Below, piece by piece: positions 54,647 to 63,363 of a DNA stretch of 64,000 nucleotides. The translations under genes and the position numbers were made by a program. The first letter of the stretch is position 1; the number at the start of each line of letters is the position of its first letter. The notes beneath the pieces are model-generated. The model saw only the letters and a program-made list of their open reading frames with translations, made no database searches and was not told the DNA's origin. Origin of the DNA: CAVPNY01 sp963706905 (GTDB taxonomy: Bacteria; Chloroflexota; Anaerolineae; Anaerolineales; UBA4823); the NCBI GenBank assembly GCA_963706905.1, contig CAVPNY010000022.1:124001-188000 (forward strand). Direction: 5' to 3'.

Positions 54647-56338
54647 CTATCTGCCTCCACCGGCGCAGGCGCAGGCGCACCCAGCGCAGGCGCACGCACA
54701 GGCGCAATGACTGCCACCACTCCCGCTACTGTAGGATCTCCCGCTGCTGGCTGGAGGTTTCGGCGGAGGGTTGGTGATGTTGGTAATCCCGCTGGTAAAA
54801 TCGCCAATGTTGCCAACAACCTTCGATGAGAAATTCTGCACTCCCAAGGCAATTCCTGCAGCAAAATCAGATCCAGGCAGATGTGGCAAAGATAAACTGC
54901 CACCAGACGAGCCTGAGCTTACAGTACCGCCGGATGGTTTGCCGAAGCTGGGGTCATAGCGCGGCCACCAAACCGGGACAAAAACCGGTCCTTGATGAAA
55001 GACCTCACGAGTGCGATCATCGTAATCTTTATCCAGCATGGTCCATTCCATGACTTCGTCAAATTTAGCGCTCTTAACTTCCGGGGTGCCAGCAGCCTCC
55101 ACCTGCGCCCAGGCGCGCTCCATGATGTCTTTGTAATATGCTATCGTCTCCTTGCGGCTGAAACCCTTCATTTTCTCTCCCAAACTCTTCACGAGATCAA
55201 CCATCATCTTTTGAAGGGCTTTTTTGCGACCTGCACCGGCCGGCTCTCGAAAGGCAATCAGGAAATCCTTCTCATAAGAGTAAAGATCTTCTGGTAATGG
55301 ATCACTATTCTTTATTTCTAGTGGGTCGCGCTTGATCACCTGAGCTGCCTCTTTCTTTAGCACACCAAACAGGGTCATGGTCATTAGTTTTTCGATCGGT
55401 TGCTCCATCAGGATGCCAGCCTCAACTGCAGTAAGGCCGCGCTTGATCCCATGCCCTTCGATGCTGATCTTAGGCGGCAGATATTGTAGTTTCCGGCGGC
55501 GGTCGGCAAATATGATCCAATAAAAGAATAAAACGACACCGCCGATGCACAAAAGAGGGAAGACTAATGCCGAGATGATACCGCCAATGACTGCCAGTAT
55601 ACCTGCTCCGCCTCCCCCGCCCTCCTGTACTACCATCGTTTGAGGGACATATTGGCTGGGGAAAGATGCTCCAAACTGGTATGCCGTATATGCATTGGCA
55701 TTCTGATTGCGCCAGGCATATACGACGCGGTTCTCATCATCAAAGCCTGTGTCCGGTTCAGAAGGAAAACCTGACGGAGCAGTGTGCCAGCGGGGTTCCT
55801 CGGGCAGCACACCAGGTGGGAAGTGATAAATCACTGTCAAGTCAGTCGGGCCGTAAACGCTCGATTTGTCGAAATACGAGGTTTTAAATCCCGCGCTGAC
55901 ATAATTGCTATCCTGATCGTCCGGATAAAGGACATCTCGTACTCGTGCGATGAAGACGCGGACTTTTGCTGTATCTCCAGGTTGAATCGAATACGACCCC
56001 AGGCCGACTGCAACTCCGGGGCTGACGTAGGGTGAGGCTTCGATGTTGGTTACTTCTTGACCATCAACATCGGCGTAGACACTGTTTAAATCATAGTTAT
56101 CATTAGGGACACCAACATCCACGAATTCGATCGGCGGGGCAGATGGGTCGTTCACCAGGGTAAAAAGATAATCGATTGAACTGGTGCCATCCTCGTTCCA
56201 ATAGACGTTAACAATTGTTTCGGGATTTTGGAAGTAATACGACTGGGCAAAGCTACTGCTTGGAATCAGGGCGGCGATGATTAAGAGGAACAATGAAAGG
56301 AAAAACGCCTTTCGCTTGTCTTTTAGATTTGGACGCAT
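54647..56338 (-). CDS. DUF2207-like membrane protein with Cys-Ala repeat tail
   Basis: 563 residues from ATG 56338, with GAGG upstream. A signal peptide (1-31, ending SSSFA) precedes a DUF2207-type outer domain (about 35-230), a glycine-rich hinge and one strong transmembrane segment (246-277). A cytoplasmic alpha-helical part (about 280-450) follows, then a Ser/Gly/Pro-rich spacer. The last 20 residues contain CACACACAGCACACA followed by GGGR: seven cysteines at 545, 547, 549, 551, 554, 556 and 558. Apart from these only one Cys (264, in the membrane) occurs. The tail is probably a substrate for the adjacent radical SAM enzyme. Confidence 0.88.
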   Translation of the reverse strand: MRPNLKDKRKAFFLSLFLLIIAALIPSSSFAQSYYFQNPETIVNVYWNEDGTSSIDYLFTLVNDPSAPPIEFVDVGVPNDNYDLNSVYADVDGQEVTNIEASPYVSPGVAVGLGSYSIQPGDTAKVRVFIARVRDVLYPDDQDSNYVSAGFKTSYFDKSSVYGPTDLTVIYHFPPGVLPEEPRWHTAPSGFPSEPDTGFDDENRVVYAWRNQNANAYTAYQFGASFPSQYVPQTMVVQEGGGGGAGILAVIGGIISALVFPLLCIGGVVLFFYWIIFADRRRKLQYLPPKISIEGHGIKRGLTAVEAGILMEQPIEKLMTMTLFGVLKKEAAQVIKRDPLEIKNSDPLPEDLYSYEKDFLIAFREPAGAGRKKALQKMMVDLVKSLGEKMKGFSRKETIAYYKDIMERAWAQVEAAGTPEVKSAKFDEVMEWTMLDKDYDDRTREVFHQGPVFVPVWWPRYDPSFGKPSGGTVSSGSSGGSLSLPHLPGSDFAAGIALGVQNFSSKVVGNIGDFTSGITNITNPPPKPPASSGRSYSSGSGGSHCACACACAGCACACAGGGR

Positions 56339-56370
56339 AGTTGCCTCTTTGGAATGGATCACACCATTCA

Positions 56371-56736
56371 CTACCATTTAGGCTCTTCAGTAAGCTGGTA
56401 AGTTGTTCCACAATATGGGCAGGTGACAACTGGTGCACCAGCGACCATACTAATATCCTCCGGTTTCAGCACACCTCCGCAGGATTTGCATTTCAGCGTG
56501 TCCATTTCTACATTAGCTGGGAGGTCAATATTTAATGTCACTCCGCCCTGGCTGGCAGCGGCGGGTGCTTTCCGGGCTCCAAACCAGATCAGTCCAAAGC
56601 CTATCACTACGCTGATCAGGCCGATCAAGATCCAGCCCACCTGGCCTTGTGGGCTAAATGCACCCCAGATGAAGATAATACCGAAAAAGATCAATATGGC
56701 AGCAGCAATAAAGGCGATGATCTTAATCGCACTCAT
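56371..56736 (-). CDS. Membrane protein with C-terminal zinc ribbon
   Basis: 121 residues with a strong AAAGGAG site. Two hydrophobic helices (KIIAFIAAAILIFFGIIFIWGAF and GWILIGLISVVIGFGLIWFGA) are followed by a linker and a zinc ribbon, CKSCGGVL...CPYCGTTY. The fold resembles small zinc-ribbon proteins that accompany DUF2207-type genes. It is the first gene of the apparent four-gene operon that includes the Cys-Ala-tailed protein and both radical SAM paralogues. Confidence 0.8.
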   Translation of the reverse strand: MSAIKIIAFIAAAILIFFGIIFIWGAFSPQGQVGWILIGLISVVIGFGLIWFGARKAPAAASQGGVTLNIDLPANVEMDTLKCKSCGGVLKPEDISMVAGAPVVTCPYCGTTYQLTEEPKW

Positions 56737-56758
56737 AGATCAACTCCTTTCCAGGATT

Positions 56759-56787
56759 AGTGTACCTGTGAACCTAATCAGGAACAA
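56759..56787 (-). promoter_or_regulatory. Candidate promoter of the radical SAM operon
   Basis: On the minus strand TTGTTC (56782-56787), 17-bp spacer, TACACT (56759-56764), about 20 bases before the ATG at 56736. Confidence 0.4.
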
Positions 56788-56872
56788 GTGACTTTCGGCT
56801 AATATTCACTCTAAAAATGTCAGATTAGATGGATTCGATGAACCAACTCCAAAAAAGGATCCTGTTACTGTG

Positions 56873-58816
56873 CTAGTCCAGATTTACAATCTCTACTGGA
56901 TCAATTGGATCTGCCAGATCGAAACCAAAAATGCGAGAGTAGAAATACAGCTCGGCATCCAGGGCGCGTTTAATATTTTTCGCCTGGCGAAAACCGTGCT
57001 GCTCGCCTTCGAATGGCAGGTATGCAACGGGTATTCCCTTGGCCTTGACTGCGGCAAACATCATCTCGGCCTGATTGGGAGGTACGATCTTGTCATCCAG
57101 CCCCTGGAGCAAAATCATCGGCGTGGACAATTGATCGATATACTGGATTGGTGAGCGCGCCTGATAGACGGCCTTGAATTCTGGATATGGACCCACCAAC
57201 CGATCGAGATAGCGACTTTCGAATTTATGGGTATCTATGACAAAGGTCTCCAGATCGCCAATTCCATAATGGCTGGCGCCTGCCATGAAGGTGTTTCTAA
57301 AAGTCAATGCGCATAATGTGGTGTACCCGCCGGCGCTTCCCCCTGTAATTGCCAGGCGCTTCTCGTCTACTGCGCCATGGCTGACAAGATAGATCGCCCC
57401 GTTAACACAATCGTCCACATCCACCACGCCCCATTGACCATTGAGACGCTGGCGGTAAGCCCGCCCGTACCCAGTACTGCCTCCGTAGTTGACATCCAGT
57501 ACAGCGATTCCGCGACTGGTCCAGTACTGAACTTCTAAATTCAAGGAAGTATCAGATGCACTGGTAGGTCCTCCATAACTCATCACCAGGAGAGGCGGCT
57601 TTTCACCGACCAGCCCGATGAAATCCCGGTTCTGTGGAGCATAGTAATTGCCAAAAGCCGTCTTACTGTCTTCTGTTGGAAATTCGACTGTTTCTGGCAG
57701 TGAAAGATATCCTGGATCGATGGTGAGACTACTGGTTCGCTTCAGGATTTCCAAGCTACCCGTAGAGAGATTCAACTGGATCAGGGCTGCTTCTTGTGTA
57801 GGAGAAGCAGCCGCAAAATAAACATTCTCACCGTTCACCCTCAATCCCCATAGACTGGTATAAGGCGTTTCAATCTTTTGCAGTGTTCTTTCAGCCAGGT
57901 TGATGCTGGCCAGAAATGAAGTGCAATTTTGCGTATAGATACAAATTAACCGGTCCTTCGACGGGAAACCAAATGCAGACGACCCAAAAACCCACTGAGG
58001 GAAGGCAAATTCTGCCTCCATGGGATACACTGCTTCGACTTGACCATCAAGCCATCGATATAGGTTCCACCAACCGGTTCTATCTGATACAAAGTAGAGG
58101 ATGCCATCTGGCGACCATTCAGGTTGGAAGATAGATTCATCAATGCCGCCAGCAACTTTCTGGCGATTGCTGATCGAGCCGTCTGCATCCAGCTCACCTA
58201 CCCAGACTTCAGTGCCATCCCAGGGCATGTTTGGATGATTCCAGGTGAGCCAGGAGAGATGGGAGCCATCCGGGCTAATGCGTGGATTCGAGTAAAAATT
58301 ATTTCCTGAAACCAGGATCGTGCCACCTTCCCCAGGGAGCTCACCATCAAGGAAAACACCAACAATAGTGTTTTCTGCTTCTTGCCCTGTCTGGGTATGA
58401 TCCTCGCGCACGCAGATCAAGCGATTCAGTCGGGAGTCAAAGGTAAAATCCGCATAACGGTAAGCTTCTTCAGGAGTGATGGCTTGCGGTTCTGATCCTG
58501 GATTTTGGCGGTAAAGTCGCTGGTCACTGAAATTCGAAAAATAAACTGTTCCATCCAGGATTGTGAAGGCGCCACCGCCATATTCATGTACCCGGGTGCG
58601 TACATTGAAAGGCGGTGAGGTGACATCGGTGACCGTACCATCCTGGGAGCGTTTGACCAGGACATATCGTCCTGCTTCCATCGGTCGGATTTCGAGCCAG
58701 TAGACATCCTTGCCGACAGGGGTGATTGCACCTGCCCCGATCGTTTCAGCGGCAATTAAATCAGAGCTGATCGGTGATTTCCAGGATCCGAATGGAGCTG
58801 CTTGACGACTTGCCAT
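56873..58816 (-). CDS. S9 family prolyl-oligopeptidase-like peptidase
   Basis: 647 residues from ATG 58816 (MASRQAAPFG) with AGGAGG upstream. A beta-propeller N-terminus (about 1-380) precedes an alpha/beta-hydrolase domain. The serine nucleophile is in GGSAGGYTTL, the Asp in LDDKIVPPNQ and the His in GEQHGFRQ. Close relatives are acylaminoacyl-peptidase or dipeptidyl-peptidase-like enzymes that trim short peptides. No signal peptide is visible, so it is cytoplasmic. Confidence 0.92.
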   Translation of the reverse strand: MASRQAAPFGSWKSPISSDLIAAETIGAGAITPVGKDVYWLEIRPMEAGRYVLVKRSQDGTVTDVTSPPFNVRTRVHEYGGGAFTILDGTVYFSNFSDQRLYRQNPGSEPQAITPEEAYRYADFTFDSRLNRLICVREDHTQTGQEAENTIVGVFLDGELPGEGGTILVSGNNFYSNPRISPDGSHLSWLTWNHPNMPWDGTEVWVGELDADGSISNRQKVAGGIDESIFQPEWSPDGILYFVSDRTGWWNLYRWLDGQVEAVYPMEAEFAFPQWVFGSSAFGFPSKDRLICIYTQNCTSFLASINLAERTLQKIETPYTSLWGLRVNGENVYFAAASPTQEAALIQLNLSTGSLEILKRTSSLTIDPGYLSLPETVEFPTEDSKTAFGNYYAPQNRDFIGLVGEKPPLLVMSYGGPTSASDTSLNLEVQYWTSRGIAVLDVNYGGSTGYGRAYRQRLNGQWGVVDVDDCVNGAIYLVSHGAVDEKRLAITGGSAGGYTTLCALTFRNTFMAGASHYGIGDLETFVIDTHKFESRYLDRLVGPYPEFKAVYQARSPIQYIDQLSTPMILLQGLDDKIVPPNQAEMMFAAVKAKGIPVAYLPFEGEQHGFRQAKNIKRALDAELYFYSRIFGFDLADPIDPVEIVNLD

Positions 58817-58947
58817 GATTGCCTCCTGTTCAAGGAACAGTATCCTCATCAATGAACAGGGAAGATTCTAGCATGTTTCTGTTGGAAGTGAACATTTACT
58901 GATGGAACGGTGCAAAGCAAGCTGTCGGAAACCGCTAACACCATACT

Positions 58948-59383
58948 TTATAGAGCAGCCCCGTGATTGTTGAGTAATTGCGGAATTATTTCCGCTATTG
59001 AAATCACGAACCTGGCGAAAAGCAGCCAAGATTTCTTCTTCGCTGCCGGTCGATTTCGCCGGATCTGGAAAGCTGGAGTGGACTCGCCGGCCACTTCCTA
59101 ACCAGAGCGGGCATTCTTCTGCAGCCGAATCGCACACTGTGACGACCAGATCGAAATGAACTGAACGAAATTCAACAACATCTTTTGATCTTCCCAAGTG
59201 CTGGATTCCGATCTCTTGCAGGACAAGGATAGCATTTGGGTGGACGTAGCCGGTGGGGAAGGTTCCTGCGCTAACCGCTGCCCACTTATCCCCCATACGG
59301 GTGTTGACAATAGCCTCTGCCATTTGAGAGCGGCAAGAATTACCTGTACATAGGAAGAGTACTTTGAGTTTGTTGGCCATCAT
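58948..59383 (-). CDS. arsC: ArsC-type arsenate reductase/LMW phosphatase (frameshifted)
   Basis: About 145 residues when repaired. The P-loop CTGNSCRSQMAEA near residue 13 and the cysteines in VVTVCDSAAEECP match thioredoxin-coupled arsenate reductases. After AAFRQVRD an extra base in the run at 59001-59003 changes the frame; the natural ending is SIAEIIPQLLNNHGAAL with stop at 58948-58950. The gene is next to phoU and pst, as arsenate enters through phosphate carriers. A protein tyrosine phosphatase role is possible. Confidence 0.87.
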
Positions 59384-59399
59384 CCGACTCCCAAATTAT

Positions 59400-60096
59400 T
59401 TATTCTCCTATATCGCCCAACTCATCATAAGATTGATCCATCTCTGACATCTCACCGGTCACCATATACAGGGTTCGCTCGCAAATATTGGTTACTCGAT
59501 CAGCCATGCGCTCGAGGTTATGTGCAGCCCAGAGAAGATAGTTGCCTCTGTCGATCGTAGATGTATCTGCAATCATATACGTGAGTAATTCGCGGTAAAC
59601 CTGGTTATAGAGTTGATCTACTTTATCGTCTTCCAGGGGGATTGCTCGAGCTGTCTCAATGTCACCTGCTACGAATGCCCCAAGAGCTCTATGTAACATA
59701 TCAATACTGATTTCTGCCATATGTGGAATATCAATTAAGGGCTTGACCAGCGATTGAGTGCCTAATAAAAGATTGATTTTGCCGATACCCTTGGCATAAT
59801 CCCCAATCCGCTCCAGTTCAGTGCTAATTTCGAGGATGGCAGCGAGCAGGCGTACATCCCGCGCCATAGGTTGCTGCGTGGCAATGAGCAATAAGCACTG
59901 GTTTTCAATCTCGAAGTGTTTCTGATTGATCTTGAGATCAGCTCGGATAATCCGTTTTGAGCCTTCCAGAGTCGCGCTGTTTAAGATAATCAACCGAGGC
60001 CTTGATCGAATCTTCAACTATACTGCCCATCACCAGCAGGTTATCCAGCACATCCTTCAATTGTTTATCGAAAGTCTCTCTGGGGCTGACAGTCAT
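59400..60096 (-). CDS. phoU: Phosphate transport regulator PhoU (frameshifted)
   Basis: About 230 residues from ATG 60096 (MTVSPRETFDKQLKDVLDNLLVMGSIVEDSIKASVDYLKQRD). A one-base shift at about 59966-59972 then joins LEGSKRIIRADLKINQKHFEIENQCLLLIATQQPMARDVRLLAAIL. The two three-helix repeats carry E/D-x3-RIGDYA and NLERMADRVTNICE metal motifs. PhoU restrains phosphate import through PstB and the PhoR sensor. It is downstream of pstB. Confidence 0.92.
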
Positions 60097-60153
60097 TTTA
60101 TTTTTCCTTCGCAGTCGTATTATAACTATTAGCTTTTAGATTACACCATCGCA

Positions 60154-60993
60154 TTACCCGAAACGACCGGTGATGTAATCTTCTGTAACCTTTTCCCTTG
60201 GATTCATGAAAATTTGGTTGGTCTGACCATATTCCATCAAAATGCCAGCTCGATTTTCGTCCAGGGTTAAGAAAGCAGTAAAGTCAGAAACCCGCGCAGC
60301 TTGTTGCATGTTATGAGTAACGATGATGATACTGTAGTTTTTGCAAAGATCACGCATGAGTTCTTCAATCTTCAATGTGGATATTGGGTCCAAGGCAGAA
60401 CAGGGTTCATCCATCAGGATGATGTCTGGCTTCACGGCGATAGCACGGGCAATGCACAGGCGTTGTTGCTGACCACCCGAAAGCGACAGACCACTTTGTT
60501 GCAGCTTGTCATGCACTTCATCCCAGAGCGCGGCGTCTTTCAATAACTCGACAACCAGCTCTTCCATCTCAGATTTGTTTCCTTTAAAGCCGTTTATGCG
60601 TGCTCCCCAGGCAATATTCTCATAGATCGACTTTGGGAAAGGATTGGGTTTCTGGAAAACCATTCCCACGCGTTTGCGTACTTCAACCGGGTCAATGTCT
60701 TCTGCATAGATATTTTGTCCGTGAAACAGCACCTCCCCTTCGGTGCGGGCAATGGGTACCAGGTCGTTCATGCGATTGAAGGCGCGGAGCACGGTGCTCT
60801 TCCCACAGCCAGAAGGACCGATTATGGCGGTAATTTTTTGCGTCTCAATCTGTAGACTGATATCGTTCACTGCCAGGAAACTCCCATAATAGACATGCAA
60901 ATGGCGTGCTTCGACTGCATAGTTTCCATTTGAGTGCTCTGTCACTGAGGAGGAAGATGATTTGTTAAGCGACGTTTGTATATTGATGCTCAT
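60154..60993 (-). CDS. pstB: Phosphate ABC transporter ATPase PstB
   Basis: 279 residues. GPSGCGKSTVLRAFNRMNDL is Walker A, LSGGQQQRLCIARAIAVKPDIILMDEPCSALDP the signature and Walker B. FQKPNPFPKSIYENIAWG is specific to PstB. An extra 30 Ser-rich residues precede the domain. It powers high-affinity phosphate uptake. Its ATG overlaps the stop of pstA by four bases. Confidence 0.97.
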   Translation of the reverse strand: MSINIQTSLNKSSSSSVTEHSNGNYAVEARHLHVYYGSFLAVNDISLQIETQKITAIIGPSGCGKSTVLRAFNRMNDLVPIARTEGEVLFHGQNIYAEDIDPVEVRKRVGMVFQKPNPFPKSIYENIAWGARINGFKGNKSEMEELVVELLKDAALWDEVHDKLQQSGLSLSGGQQQRLCIARAIAVKPDIILMDEPCSALDPISTLKIEELMRDLCKNYSIIIVTHNMQQAARVSDFTAFLTLDENRAGILMEYGQTNQIFMNPREKVTEDYITGRFG

Positions 60994-62234
60994 GAAAGCC
61001 TCCGGCTGTAGCGATTTCGCAGTAGAATCGCAGCCGCATTAAGCGTAATTAGAATTACTAGGAGTACGATGATCGCCGCTGCAGCGATGCTCTTGTACGC
61101 ATCCTGTGGTCGGGCAGTCCATTGGTAAATTTGAATCGGGATCGTTGTAAATTTCGAAAAAATGCTGTCTGGATTAAAAGTGACGAATGTCGAGGCGCCC
61201 ACCACGATCAGAGGCGCGGTCTCTCCGAAGGCCCTGGAAACCGAAAGGATCGTCCCCGTCAGGATGCCTGGTAAGGCGTTGGGGATAACGTGGTTCCAAA
61301 TCGTTTGCCACTTGGTGGCGCCCATACCGTAACTCGCCTCGCGTAAGGAGTTTGGCACCGCTTTGATGGCTTCTTGAGAGTTGATAATAACCACCGGTAG
61401 AATAAGTAATGCAAGGGTTAATCCGGCTGAAAGAATAGTGCGTCCATTGGCTGTGGCTTCACTTGAATACCCAAAAACGTAGCCGCTGGTAAGTGGTTCG
61501 AGAACTCGAACGAAGAATGCCAATCCGAGCATACCATATATAATCGATGGAACCCCCGCCAGATTATTGATATTGGTTTGAATAATGCGATGAACACGGC
61601 TCTGGCTGGCATATTCCTCCAGATAAATGGCTGCGGCGATGCCAATTGGAAAAGCTACTATGATGACAATGGCAATAATGTATAAGGATCCGAGGATGGC
61701 AGTGCGAATCCCTGCAATAAGCGGGTCTTTGCTCTGCGGTTGGGTGACGAAATCGATGTTAAGCCATTGTTTAAATATAAGTTCGCCCTCTGGGTATTTT
61801 TGTGCAACATATGCTTTGAGCTCATCTGCATAACGGATTGAATAGAACAGCGACCAGGTTTCCTCAGCTTTAGGTTGTCCTACCTCATACACAACAGTTT
61901 CGTAACATTCCTGTTGACTCCACTCTTCGAAAGGCTTTTCGCTTTGGATTTGACGAAATCGGTTGGGTGAGACATTTTCTTCGAGGATCGGGATTAATTC
62001 TGCACAGGTAAGGCTTTCAAGCGGTACTCCAGCTGGGGCAATCTCCGATAGTGGAATCTTATATGATATGGCGGCGTATCCAAAAGAATCATCGATGATT
62101 GTGACCAATAGAACAACCAGGGAAATAATCGCAAGCACAGTAGAAATAATAAAAACAGTGCGCCAGATCTTTCCGCGACGGTGCCTGGTATTGAGATTGG
62201 ATTGATATAGGGGTTGATTTTCCTGAAGGCTCAT
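60990..62234 (-). CDS. pstA: Phosphate ABC transporter permease PstA with large outer insertion
   Basis: 414 residues, much longer than the usual 280-300. After the first transmembrane helix there is a soluble segment of about 110 residues with a Cys pair (LTCAEL and QQECYE). The normal permease follows (TAILGSLYIIAIVIIVAFPIGIAAAIYLEEYA). The EAA loop REASYGMGATKWQTIWNHVIPNALPGILTG contacts PstB. The insertion presumably faces outward and may contact PstS. It overlaps pstC by four bases. Confidence 0.93.
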   Translation of the reverse strand: MSLQENQPLYQSNLNTRHRRGKIWRTVFIISTVLAIISLVVLLVTIIDDSFGYAAISYKIPLSEIAPAGVPLESLTCAELIPILEENVSPNRFRQIQSEKPFEEWSQQECYETVVYEVGQPKAEETWSLFYSIRYADELKAYVAQKYPEGELIFKQWLNIDFVTQPQSKDPLIAGIRTAILGSLYIIAIVIIVAFPIGIAAAIYLEEYASQSRVHRIIQTNINNLAGVPSIIYGMLGLAFFVRVLEPLTSGYVFGYSSEATANGRTILSAGLTLALLILPVVIINSQEAIKAVPNSLREASYGMGATKWQTIWNHVIPNALPGILTGTILSVSRAFGETAPLIVVGASTFVTFNPDSIFSKFTTIPIQIYQWTARPQDAYKSIAAAAIIVLLVILITLNAAAILLRNRYSRRLS

Positions 62235-63199
62235 TCGTAGACCTCCCGAAAACGCTTGATGATTCGTTGGGAGATCAGGTTGAGGATCAAAGTCATAATA
62301 AAGAGCATCAATGCAATCGCAAACAAGCTGTTGTAGTCAATGGTGCCGTAGCTCAAGTCGCCACCACTGATCCGCACAATGTGACCCGTCATAGTCTCCG
62401 CAGGCTCGAAAGGATTCCACGTGAGATTCGGCCCGGCTCCAACTGCAATCGCCACGATCATCGCTTCGCCGACCACGCGTGACATTCCCAGGATAATCGC
62501 AGCGGAGATACCAGAAATAGCTGCCGGCACAACGATTTGGGTAGCCACTTCAAGTTTGGTGGCACCCAGCGCATATGCGCCTTCTCGCAATGCACGTGGC
62601 ACCGCGCTCAAGGCGTCTTCGACCATTGAACTAATTAATGGCAGGATTAATATCCCCATTACCAATCCGCCAGCGGCCATATTGTAGATCGACACAACGT
62701 TGTTACCAAATACACCACGCAGAAGGGGTGTCATAAAATTTAAGGCGAAGAACCCAAGTACAACCGTTGGAATTCCGGCGATCACCTCAAGGATTGGTTT
62801 GATGGTGCCGCGCGTTTTCGGTGAAGCATATTCGCTGAGATAGATCGCAACACACATACCGAGTGGAATAGCCACCAGCATCGCAATAAAGGATGTCACC
62901 AGGGTGGCATTCAAGAGAGGGATAACGCCAAATTCGCCTAGATGGGGCTGCCACTTCGTACCAGTAAGAAATTCAAGCAATGTAACATCAGGCGATCGGA
63001 AGAATTGAATTGCTTCTTCGCCGAGGAAGAAGACAATACCGACTGTGGTGAAAATGGATAGGGCTCCAGAAAACACCAAAAAACCCTGAATGATTGACTC
63101 TTTCAACCTCAGGTGTTTTCGAAGATTGATTGAAGCTTCTCCTTTTTGTGAGCGGAGAGTTGAGTACGGAGGTAAAGCTGGGGTCGTTTGCTCAGCCAT
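62231..63199 (-). CDS. pstC: Phosphate ABC transporter permease PstC
   Basis: 322 residues with about six helices. The typical VIPLLNATLVTSFIAMLVAIPLGMCVAIYLSEYA and the EAA loop REGAYALGATKLEVATQIVVPAAISGI are present. With PstA it forms the membrane channel. It is separated from pstS by 164 bases that hold a long hairpin. Confidence 0.95.
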   Translation of the reverse strand: MAEQTTPALPPYSTLRSQKGEASINLRKHLRLKESIIQGFLVFSGALSIFTTVGIVFFLGEEAIQFFRSPDVTLLEFLTGTKWQPHLGEFGVIPLLNATLVTSFIAMLVAIPLGMCVAIYLSEYASPKTRGTIKPILEVIAGIPTVVLGFFALNFMTPLLRGVFGNNVVSIYNMAAGGLVMGILILPLISSMVEDALSAVPRALREGAYALGATKLEVATQIVVPAAISGISAAIILGMSRVVGEAMIVAIAVGAGPNLTWNPFEPAETMTGHIVRISGGDLSYGTIDYNSLFAIALMLFIMTLILNLISQRIIKRFREVYE

Positions 63200-63274
63200 A
63201 ACGTTTCTCCACGTACCCGGGTATTTTACTGCGAAAACCTGGAAATTCTGAAATCATTCGCTTATCCGATCAGT

Positions 63275-63313
63275 TTCCCTGGAGTTCAGCTGATTGCACC
63301 GAACTCCAGGGAA
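63275..63313 (-). promoter_or_regulatory. Perfect 13-bp hairpin between pstS and pstC
   Basis: TTCCCTGGAGTTC pairs with GAACTCCAGGGAA over a 13-base loop. It has no T tract, so it is better explained as a partial terminator or an mRNA-stabilising element that lets pstS be made in excess of pstCAB. Confidence 0.5.
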
Positions 63314-63363
63314 GTAGAAGAGAGGCAGACCTATGCAGATTACCCTCTATTGAGGATAATAAT

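Noticed and set aside
54657..54706. GGCGCA-rich tandem repeat on the plus strand, resembling a microsatellite or CRISPR-like repeat
   Set aside because: It is the antisense of the coding Cys-Ala tail, with no spacers or repeat unit of CRISPR size.
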